Part shown: positions 19,704-31,500 of the stretch, in pieces
Layout of the letters: each line of letters starts with the position of its first letter
How positions within the stretch are numbered: position 1 is the first letter of the stretch
Assembly: GCA_963383645.1 (NCBI GenBank)
Contig: OY726557.1
Span: 130,532,751 to 130,596,750, forward strand
Origin: Muscardinus avellanarius
Lineage: Eukaryota > Chordata > Mammalia > Rodentia > Gliridae
Direction of reading: 5' to 3'
Length of the DNA: 64,000 bases
The notes under the pieces: generated by a model
Database searches by the model: none
What the model was told of the DNA's origin: nothing
What the model saw: only the letters and a program-made list of their open reading frames with translations
Translations under genes and position numbers: made by a program

Positions 19704-22700
19704 GAAATATCAAGAGTTATAAGAAGGGGATGGGGATGTAGATCAGTGGTAAAGCACTAGCCTAGCATGCACAAGGCCACAGGTTCCAACCCCAGCACTA
19801 AAAAATCATAAAAATTTCACAGCTATAAGCTACTTATTTTGTTATGTTAACATTTTTAAAGAAAGAATACATCAGTCAGGCCTAGCACAGTGGTATATAT
19901 CTGTAATCCTAGCTACTTGGGAGGCTAAGACAAGAAGATTTTGAGTTCAGTCTGGGCAACTTAGTGAGATCTTGTCTCAAAATAAAAAAATAAAAAGGGC
20001 TGGGGGTACAGCTTGGGAGTAGAATGTCCCTGAGTTCAATCCCCAGTACTACAAAACAAAACCAAAAACACATCAGTCAGAAAGAGTCTTGGGCATGCAT
20101 GGAAACAGGGAGCTATGTTTGGATAAGTGTCCCTTCGAGACCCCCATGTCAAAGGCACAGTCCCCAGAAAGGAATACTTGGAGGCAGAGGGACCTAGTGG
20201 GAAGTCCTCAGGGGCAGCAGCTTGCTTTGCTGTCCACTCCCATCATGCTACACTGCCTCCTCAGAGGCCCAAAGCAATGGGACCACTTGATCGAGGACTG
20301 GGACCTCCAAAACCATAAGTTAGATAATCCTTCTCTTTTACTAGTTAATTATCTCAGGTGTTTTGTTACTGAAGCCAAGTAATATACAGGATAAAAAAAA
20401 ATCAGACAAAAATTCAGGCAGTGAGCTGGCTGTGGTGGTGCATGCTTATAATCCCAGCATTTGGGAAGCTCAGACAGGAATATCACGGTTCACGGACAGC
20501 CTCACTACTTAGCAAAGCCCTTTGCAACTCAGTGAGACCCTGTTTCAAAATAAATAATAAAAAATAGGGCTGGGGGTGTAGCTCGAGGTAGAATGTCCCT
20601 GGGTTCTATCCCCAACTACCACACACACACAAAAAAACCCATTCTTCATCACCTAGGGCCATATTTTCTGAATTCTTGCCTACCATATAGCTTTCTTTTT
20701 CTTTCTCTCTCTCTCTCTTTTTTTTTTTTTTTTTTTTTGGTGTGTGTGTGTGGGGGGGTGCTAGGTATTGAATCCAGGTATGCTCTACCTCTGAACTATA
20801 CCCCCAAGCCTCTGTTTTTGTTTTTTTCAAAACAAGGTTTCACTAAGTTGCTGAAGCTAGCCTAGCACCTACAATTCTCCTGTCTCAGCCTCCCAAGTAC
20901 TAGGATTACAGGTATGTACCACCATGCCACACTAATACACTACGTAGCTTTCTGATTATGATTTGACTCCCATGTGGATCTTCCTCTAGTAGGGAGGGAG
21001 ATGATTCTTAATCTAGAATCTATTGACTCCTATGGGGACCCATCGGTGGGCTGCACAGAATCTTTGACCCCCACCCTGAAAAAAATACATTAAATTTGTG
21101 CTCACATATTTTGTGACAGGGAGCAGGAAACATCTTTTGTGATCATCAAGTTCTCAAATGAGTTCATGGCCCAAAAAACCCATAGAGTCAAGGGGCTCTC
21201 CAGGGAGCAAAAATGCTACTGATCATTCCAGTGCAACTGTTCCACTTTACAACAGTTATTGTTTTCACTGACTGTAGTGTTAACTCTAGATTTGCTCATT
21301 TCTACTAAGTCTAGTTAATGTGACCTGGTGTGCTGAGAAATGGGTGAACTCTTAGTATGCTTCCTTAAAAATATCAGGTTTCTGTACACCTGTAATCCCA
21401 TCTACTCTGGGGCTAAGGCTGGGATTGCAAATTTGAGATCAGTCTTAAAAACTTACCAAGATCCTGTCTAAAAATTAAAAAAAATATTTGTAAAGGCTTA
21501 GGATGTAGTTCAGTGGTAAAGCACCCCTGGATTCAATCCCCAGAACCAAGAAAATTAAAAATTAAAAACAGAATACCAGGTTTTTGAGACCACTACACTA
21601 CCCTGCCACCCTCTGAGGCCTCTTGGGAAATAATCTTTCCCTGAAAATATTCCATATTCCAATATCCCTAGCCACTTACTAGTACTTTACTAGTATTTTT
21701 TTTTTCTCTCTAACATTGTTCAGGTATAATTGACCAATAAAATTATATATGTATGAGTCAGGTATAGTGGCACATGCCTAGAATCCCAGTACTTGGGAGG
21801 CTGAGACAGGAGGATCACAGGTTTGAGGGTAGCCTCAGCAATGTAGAGAGATTGTTGGCAGCCTAGCAAGACCTTCTTTCAAAGCAAAAAGCAGGTGGAG
21901 TGTGGTGGTACATGTTTGTAATTCCAGTACTTGGGAGGCTGAAAGAAGAGGATCAAAGGTTCATAGCCAGTCTCAGCCACTTAGTGAGGCCCTCTGCAAC
22001 TTAGCAAGATCTTGTTTCATTGTGGTTCACAGACAGCCTCAGCTACTTAGTGAGGCCCTTGCAATTCAGTGAGACCCTGTTTCAAAATAAAAAATAAAAA
22101 ATAGAACTGGGTGCTGGGCGTGGTGGTGCATGCTTGTAGTCCTAGCGCTTGGGAGGCTGAGACAGAAGGATTACACAGGTTCGAAGCCAGCCTCAGCTAT
22201 TTCATGAGGCTCTTAGCAACTTAGTGAGACCCTGTTTCCAAATAAAGTATAAAATAGGTCTGGGAGTATAGTCCAAAGGTAGAAAAGCCTCTGGGTCCCA
22301 CCCCCAGTACCACAAAAACAAAACAAAACAACAAAAAAAAATAGAGTGTAGCTCGGATGTAGAATGTCCCTGGGTTCCATTCCCAGTACTGGGGGGGTGG
22401 GGGGAAATAGGCTGGGGATGTAGCTCAGAAGTAGAATGTTCTTGGGTTCAGTCCCTAGGGCTAAAAAAAAAAAAAAAGGGTTGGTGATGCAGCTCAGAGT
22501 TAGAATATCCCTGGATTCAATCCCCAATTAAACCAGATAAATTGGATATTATTTGTGTGCATAATATTTTGATACATGTATGCATTGCAAAATGACTAAA
22601 TCCAGCTAATATATCTATCTCCTTACATACTTAGCATTTTTTGTGGTGATAGCATTTAAGATTTACTCTCTTAGCAATTTCAAGTATATATAGTTTTTCC

Positions 22701-25700
22701 TTCAAAAGTTTTTCTTTTAAGCCGGGCGTGGTGGCGCACGCTTGTAATCCCCGCGCTTGGGAGGCAGAGACAGGAGGATCACGCAGGTTGAAGCCAGCCG
22801 CACACACTGGCTTAGGAGATCCTGTTTCCAAATAAAAAATGTAAAAATAGGTCTGGGAGTGTAGCCCAGAGGTAGAAGGGCTTCCAGGAACCCCAGTACC
22901 ACCAAAAAATAAAAATTTTTTAAAAAAGTTTTTCTTTTAGCTGGATATAGTTGCACACGTCTGTAATCCCAGTACTTGGGAGGCTAAGACAGAAGGATTG
23001 CAGGTTTGAAGCCAGCCTCAGCAATAGCAAGACCTTGTTTCAAAATTAAAAAATTAAAAGGCCGGGGGGGATAGGGAGATATAACTCAAAGGTAGAATGC
23101 CCCTGGATTCTATCACTAGTACCAAAAACCAAAAGGAATTTTTATTTTTCTGTATTGGGATTGAACCCATGGTTTCACACATGCTAAGCATGTACTCTTT
23201 ATCATAGAACTATACCCTCAGTCTCATGAATATTTTTTCTAATTTAATGAATTCTGTCTTCTAAAAGAAACTTAGGAGCAGGCCAGAACAAATCCATGAA
23301 TATAAAAAACATTAGTAGTAGATACAATCAACATTGTACCTGCCCAATTTAAATATGACAAGAAGGCCAGGCGTGGTGGCGCACGCTTGTCTGGGAGGCG
23401 GAGACAGGAGGATCACCCTGGTTCAAAGCCAGCCTTGCTGGCTTAAGAAACCCTGTTTCCAAATAAAAAAAAGTATGAAATAGGTCTGGGAGTGTAGCCC
23501 AGAGGTAGAAGGGTTTCCAGGAACCCCAGTACCACCAAAAATAATTAATTAATTAATTAATATGACAAGATAATTTATGCCAATGTTTTTCACCTTGGAA
23601 TGGGTGAATTACTTAAAATAGTTGTTTTTAAATAATCAGCTGATTATTAACTGATTCATTTTTTTACTCCCTCCTAGCCCAACTGAGAAGCAATACTGTT
23701 GAAGACTCATAAATTTTCCAAGAATCCCATACAAAGGTGACCATATGCTGGGCATGGTGGCGCACGCTTGTTAATCCTAGCATTTAGGATGCTGAGACAG
23801 GAGGATCGTGGTTCGCTGTCAGCCTCAGCTATTTATTGAGGCCCTTTGCAACTCAATGAGACCCTGTTTCAAAGTAAATAAAAAAATAGGACTAGGGGTA
23901 TAGCTCGGAGGCAGAATGCCCCTGGGTTCCACCCCAAGTACTGAAAAAAAAAAAAAAAAAAATAGGGCTGCGAGTGCAGCTCAGAGGTAGAATATATATA
24001 ACTAAAGAAAGGTGACCATATGACAGATCTAAGAGCTCAGCATAGTTACTAGTTGAATAGTCATTTATTAAGCATTTGCTGTAGTCCAGGCCCTGGAGCC
24101 AGGCATTGAAGATAAAGTGACCAAGACCCAGCTCAAAGGAATCAGTGACCAGAAAATAAACCAGTCAGTAAAACACAAACTGTGACAAGAGTTCTAATGC
24201 TGCACCACAGCCTGACAGGTTAGCTTACCTGAGTGACCGCCTTTACTTGTCCAGAAGTGACAGGAGTTGCCACTCCACTGTCTGTGATCACAAACTGACC
24301 TGGAGGGAGTGTCATCATTTGAATCTCAGATGCTGAAAACAAGAAAAACAGAGTTTAGTGCACTCAGATTAAAATGCAATAAAAAAAAAACATACAGCTG
24401 TTCCTCAATGCATCCTAGGTTGAAAATATCAAAAGTTAAAAATGCATTTACTAGCCGAGTGTGGTGGCGCACGTTTGTAATCCCCGTGCTTGGGAGGCTG
24501 AGACAGAAGGATCGCACGGGTTCAAAGCCAGCTTCAGCTACTTAGTGAGGCTCTCAGCAACTTAGTAAGACCCTGTTTCCAAATAATAGATAAAATAGGT
24601 CTAGGAGTGTAGCCAGGAGGCAGGAAGCCCCTGGGTTCCACCCCAGAACCACACACACAAAAAAATGCATTTACTATACCTAACCTACCAGACATCATAG
24701 CTTAGCCTAGCCTACCTTATACATGCTCAGTAGACATAGAAGCCCACAGCTAGGCAAAAATCATCTAATACAAAGACTATTTTATGAGCTGGGTGTGGTG
24801 GCGCACACTTGTAATCCCTGCGCTTGGGAGGCTGAGACAGGAGGATCGCCCAAATTCGAAGCCAGCCTCAGCTACTTAGTGAGGTTCTTAGCAACTTAGT
24901 GAGACCCTGTTTCCAAATAAAGTATAAAAAATAGGGCTGGGGGTGTAGCCTGGAGGTAGAAAGCCCCTGGGTTCCACCCCTTAGTACCACACACCAAAAA
25001 AAAATACTATTTTATAATAAAGTACTTAATGTCTCAGGTAAATTAGTGAATATTGTGCTGAAAGGGAAATATAAAATATATCCAAACATGGTGGCTCATG
25101 CCTATAATCCCTGCTTCTCAAGAGGCTGACATAGGAAGATCCCTTGAGTTCAAGAGTTTGAGACCAGCCCAGAAAACATAGTGAGACCTCATCTCAAAAA
25201 TAAAGCCAGGCATGGTGGCACACACACATAATCCTAGTACTTGAGAGGCTGAGACCGGAGGATTACAGGTTCAAGGATAGCCTCAGCAATTCAGTGAGGC
25301 TGTCAGCAACCTAGTGAGACCCTGTTTTGATATAAGAAATAAAATCAGTCTGAGAATGTAGCACAGAGGTAGAATGTCTCTGGATTCAATTCCCAGTACA
25401 ATAAATGAATGAATGGATTAATGGAATGGTTATATATGGCTATGTTTTTATACCGTCATGAAATAAAAACTATTGTTTGGAGACCATCCATACCTAACCA
25501 GTGGCCACATTCTCCCTAATAAAATCATGAGACTAAGGAACAAACATCAGTGGTTCATAAGATCACAAAAAGAGAGAATTCTGACCGAGATGGGGGCAGA
25601 GGGTTTACGCTTGTTATCTCAATACTTGGAAGGCTGAGACAGTAGGATGGCAGGATTGAGGCCATCCTCTGCAACTTAGTGAGACCCTGTTTCAAAATAA

Positions 25701-27847
25701 AAAATAACATGGGCATTATGGCGTATGTCTATAATCCTAGTACTTGGAAAACTGAGATAGGAGGATCACAGGTTGGCAACCAGCCTTGGCAAGTAGTAAC
25801 ACTCTCAGCAACCCAGCAAGACCATTTCCAAACAAAAAATAAAATAAGATAGAAAAAGGGTTGGGGTGTTGCTCAGAGGTGGAATTCCCCTAGGATTAAT
25901 TCTTAGTACCAATAAAAAAATAAATAAATAATAAAGTAAAAAATAAAATGGACTGGGGGTGTAACTCAGAGGTAGAACGCCCCTACGTTCAATCCCCAGT
26001 ACCTATGCATACTTCCTCTGCCACAGACTTAATGTCTGAAAACATCATTATTAGCTGGGCACGGTGGCACATGCCTGTAATCCCCGTACTTGAAGGCTGA
26101 GACAGGACGATCTCAGGTTCATGGCCAGTCTCAGCTACTTAGTGAGACCCTGTTTCAAAATAAAGAAAAAAAAAAAATAGGGCTAGGGATGCATCTCAGA
26201 GGTAGAATGCTCCTGGGTTCAATCCCTGGTACTGAAAAATAAAAAACAAACAAAAAAAAAACCCACTGTATCAGACCAGGTCTAAGAGGTCAAAATGCTA
26301 CGTTGAATCTGTCATGAAATCCATTCAAATACAGGCAGCAGAGAGTGTAGAAAATGGCCAATTGATATTTTGATCTGAAAACCTATTGTACAGCTAATGA
26401 AACTCAAATACACAGCTAAGGCTCGCCACCCATGACCTACACAGTGTTATCCCCATTTTTCTAACTCACAGTAGCCACGGAAAGAATTCCAAGCGTTGGG
26501 CAAGTACGTGTGTTGTACGGAGGAGTTCTGCTGCTGCAAAGCGGACCCCTGTGCGGAAGAGCTGCCTTGTACGTGGGAGGGACTGAGCTCCTGCTCAGCC
26601 TGCTGGGCGGAGGGGCTCAGTGGCTGCCCTGTTACCTAGAGAAGAAGAGAGGCCAGAGTAGGAAATTATGAAATTCCAATACATGAAAGGCTCATAAATA
26701 ACTGAAGGAAAGCAAGAAGACTAGTATGAATTATGAGACTGAAAGTATGTTACTGCTAAAGTATTAATACATTAAATAAAGCAGGAGTGGTGGTGCATAT
26801 TTGAAATCCCAGTACTTGGAAGACTGAGACAGGAGGATTGAAGGTTCACAGCCAGCCTCAGCAACATAGTAAGGCCTTCCATAACTTAGTGAGACCCTGT
26901 TTCAAAAAAAATAAGCCTAGTGTGAAGGCACATACTTGCAATCCCAGTGCTTGGGAGGCTGAGACAGATTATAGATTCACAGCCAACCTCAGCAACTTAT
27001 AGAGATTGTTTCAAAAATAAAAAAATAAGCTGGGTGTGGTGGCACATTTTTGTAATCCTAGTACTTAGGAGGCTGAGACAGGAGGATCACAGGTTTGTAG
27101 ACAGCCTGAGCAACTTAGTGAGGCCATCCACTATTTAGTGAGAACCTATTTCAAAATAAAGAATAAAATAGGGCCGGGCGTGGTGGCACACACTTGAAAC
27201 CCCTGTGCTTGGGAGGCTGAGACAGGAGGATCACACAGGTTCAAAGCCAGCCTCAGCTACTTAGTGAGGCTCTCAGCAACTTAGTGAGACCCTGTTTCCA
27301 AAGAAAATATAAAAAAGGTCTGGGAGTATAGCCCGGAGGTAGAAAGCCTCTGGGTTCCACCCCCAGTACCACCAAAAAAAAAAAAAAAAAAAAAAAAAAG
27401 AATAAAATAGGGCTGGGCGTATAGCTCAGAGGTAGAATGCTCTTGGGTTTAATTTCCAGTGCCACACACAAAATTAAATTAACAGAAGAAAATAGGGCTG
27501 CAGGTAGAGCTTAGAGGTAGAATGCTCCTGGGTTCCATCTACAATACAACAAAAAATAAAAATAATAAATTAAATTAAATAGGGCTGGAAATGTAGCTCA
27601 GAGATAGAATGCCCCTGAATTTAATCCCCAGTAAAGCACAAACATAAAGCTTGGCATGGTGGCACACTCTCGTAATCCCAGTACTTGGGAGGCTGAGACA
27701 GGAGGATCACAGGTTATTGACCAGCCTCAACTTACTTAGTGAGGCCTTCTACAACTTAATGAGGCCGTGTTTCAAAATAAAGAATAAAAAATAGGGCTGG
27801 AAATGTGGCTTGAAGGTAGAATGCCCCTGGGTTCAATACCCAGTACT

Positions 27848-27897
<50 letters not shown>

Positions 27898-28482
27898 TAA
27901 ATAAGAATAAAATTAATAATAAGCATCATGGCTCAGAAATCTTAGTTTGTTTTCAAAGGATATCTATAAGAGTATCCAAAAAATTAATTTCAATCAACTT
28001 GTTAGATAAGTGAATAAAAGTATAATCATATAAATTTTATACGGTTAGAAATAGGTGGCTCATGCTTGTAATCCCAGTACTTGGGAGGCTAAGACAGAAG
28101 GATAGCGCAGGTTCTAAGCCAGCCTCAGCTACTTAATGAGGTTCTCAGCAACACTGAGATCTTGAGCCGGGCGTGGTGGCGTACACTTATAATTCCAGCA
28201 CTTGGAGGCTGAGACAGGAGGATCTCACAGGCTCAAAGGCAGCCTCAGCTACTTAGTGAGGCTCTCAGCAACTTTGTGAGACCCTGTTTCCAAATACAGT
28301 ATAAAATAGATCTGGGAGTATAGCCCTGCAGTAGAAAAGCCCTTGGGTTCCACCCCCAGTACCACCAAAAATAAAATAAAATAAAATATAGCTGCAGCAT
28401 AGTGAAACCTTATTTCCAAATAAAATACAAAATAGGTTTGGGAGTGTAGCCCATAGGTAGAAAGCCCCTGGTTTCCATCCCC

Positions 28483-28530
<48 letters not shown>

Positions 28531-31500
28531 AATGATTTGCCTATATCACAAAGCTAATCTGGAACACAAATGGAATTAGAGCCCAGCAGTCACAGTCACA
28601 ATTCCATTTAACTGCAGGGGATAATCCCACCTCAGCTGGTCCTGAAGTGAATCCATGTCCACATTCAGACATAGCCTGCAGAGGCTTACTCCTAACTACA
28701 GAATAAACCTCTCCTGTTTGCAATTTAAGTCCCTTCATAATCCAGCTCCAAACTTTTCTTTCCAGATGTCATTTCCTATTCCTAAATAGAAAAACTCAGT
28801 TTCCTACAAAGCTACCACAACTTCCCAATTCTGTATCTTTACTCACAATGTAAACTTATTCAGATCATAATGCTTTCCCCAAATACTATGTCAAAACCAC
28901 ACCCCTCTGTTATGGTTAGATATAGAATGTCTCCTGAAGAGCTCATGTATTAATGTTCAGAGTTGATATAATTAAGTCAAGAGCGTTTTAACCTTATCAG
29001 TAGATAAACCCACTGTGATGGATTTACTGAGTGGTAACCTAGGCAGGCGGGGTGTGGCGAGGAGGTAGGTCCTTGGGGTGTGGCCTCAGGGACTGTGCTT
29101 AGGTCTGGAACCCCCTGCTGGCTCCCTTGCTTCTGGCTTCTATGATGTGAGAGCAGAGCCCTGTTCTCTCCCTCTCTCTGCTCCCCACTGTCATGCCGTG
29201 AGCTTGGCAGACCCAAACTGACATGGACTGAACCTCTGAAATCTCCAAAATTTGTGAGCAAGAAAATCTTCCTTTGAGAAGTTGTGTATGGTCACATACA
29301 ACTCTTTGGAACATAGCAGTGAGAATGCTGACTGAGATACCCCTTCTTCAAGACCAAATTAAAAGACCACATCTACAAAAATATCTTTGATTTCCTACTA
29401 CACATAATCTCTCCCTCCTCTGAACCCCCACACCCACCTATATGCTTCAGTGATAGACCCAATATACAAACACCATACCAGATACGATAATACCCATAAT
29501 ACCCATGAAGTCACTGTTCCAAATCATAGATACAATTTAGCAATTGCATTTAGAATGGGAAAAAAGCTAGTGCTGTTTCTAGGATATCATATCATAGAGC
29601 TCCATTGGGACAGGGGAAGCTAATAGCTTAATGCAACCATGTCCACAGTGCCAATCTAAAAAGCAGAGGCCAAGGTAAGACTCATTAATTAAGGCTCAAC
29701 AGTAACAACATCATTTCAACAGCCTGAGATAAAGTCTTTAATTGCCATTAGCTCTCGTGGCCCCTGAGGCCACGTTAGCCTCTCTGAGAGTACCTGGGAT
29801 GATGATGGGGCTGAGGCGGCGGACTCAGTGACCTGGATGTGCTGCACCTGGATGGCATGCTGTGTGTAGGTCTGAGGGTCATGGAGCTGGCCAACGTCCA
29901 CGGTAGACTGCTGAGACTGGTGAGGGGAAGTGGCCTGGAGGGTGAAAACCAAATATGTATTGATTGACATTAAGGAAATCCTTCAGAAAAAAAGTTGGGT
30001 TAAAAATATCCAGCCGGACGTAGTGATACACGCTTGTAATCCTAGCATTTGAGAGGCTAAGACCGGAGGATTGCAGTTCACAGACAGCCTCGGCTACTTA
30101 GCAAGGCCCTTCGCAATTCAGTGAGACCCTGTTTCAAAAATAAAAAGAAAGCCAGGCGTGGTGATGCACACTTGTAATCCCAGCATTCGGGAAGCTGAGA
30201 CCAGAAGATCGCAGTTCACGCACAGCCTCAGCTACTTAGTGAGGCCCTCGGCAACTCAGTGAGACCCAGTTTCAAACTAAAGAATAAAAAAATAGGGCAG
30301 GAGGTGTAACTCGGAGGTCAAATGCCTCTGGATTCCAACTCCAGACCCACAAAAAGAAAGAAAGAAAGAATTAGCCAGCTGTGGTGGCGCACACTTGTAA
30401 TCCCAGCATTCAGGAGGCTGAGACCGGAGGACTGCGGTTCACGGACAGCCTCAGCTACTTAGTGAGGCCCTTTGCAACTCAGTGAGACCCTGTTTCCAAA
30501 TAAAGAATAAAAATAGGGCTGGGGTGTATAGCTTGGAGGTAGAATGCTACCGGGTTCCATCTCCAGTAACACAAAAATTAATTAATTAATTAATTAAATA
30601 AATAAAAAGAATTAGCTGTGCATGGAGGCACACGCTTGTAATCTCAGCATTTGGGAGGCTAAGACAGGAGGATCGTGGCTCACAGATAGCCTCAGCTACT
30701 TAGGCTCTTCACAACTCAGTGAGATCCTGTTTCAAAATAAAGAATAAAAAATCAGGCTGGGGGTGTGGCTCAGAGATAGAAAGCCCCTGGGTTCTATCCC
30801 CAGTACTGCAAAAAGCAAACAAAAAGAAAAGAATAAAAAAATAAAATAAATTTTAAAAAATAAAAATAATTTTAAAAAATAAGGCTGGGGATGTCACTCA
30901 GAGGTAGAATGCCCCCGGGTTCCATCCCCAGTACCACAAAAATTAAAAAAAAAAAAATGTTTAAAGTAAATGAGCCAGGCGTGGTGGCACGCACTTGTAA
31001 TCCCAGCGTTTGGGAGGCTAAAACAGGAGGATTGCACAGGTTCAAAGCCAGCCTCAGGTACTTAGTGAGGCTCTCAGCAACTTAGTGAGACCCTGTTTCC
31101 AAATTAAGTATAAAATAGGTCTGGGAGTATAACCTGAAGGTAGAAAAGCCCCTGGGTTCCACCTTCAGTACCATTAAAAAAAAATTACTTTTCGGATTAA
31201 TTTTTTTGTTGTTGTTCTTTTGTGGTGCTGGAGATTAACGCGGGATCTTATGCTGGGGAAGGGTAAGAACTTGAGCATATTCTTTTTTTCTTTCTTTTTT
31301 CTTTTTGGTACCAAGGGAACTCTATCATTGAGTTACATCCCAGGCCTTTTTATTTTGAAACAAAGTGATTGTGGTGGCACATGCCTATAATTCTAGTATG
31401 AGGGAAGCTAAGACAGAGATAAACCTGTGGCTTCACAGGTTTGAAGCCACACTCAGCAACTTAGTTAGGCCCTGTTTCAATATAAAAAATAAAAAGGGGT

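Larger units (their letters stand above)
15388..24228 (-). other. PRDM10: PRDM10 last intron
   Basis: This 8.8-kb intron lies between the exons ending at 24229 and starting at 15387. It holds nested SINEs, an L1 5' end with ORF1, an old antisense L1 and MaLR/MER-like debris, all listed separately; no additional exon is seen. Confidence 0.85.

Noticed and set aside
20089..20382. 97-codon plus-strand frame
   Set aside because: Its DNA resembles an LTR/MER remnant and the end overlaps the conserved 3' block of such repeats.
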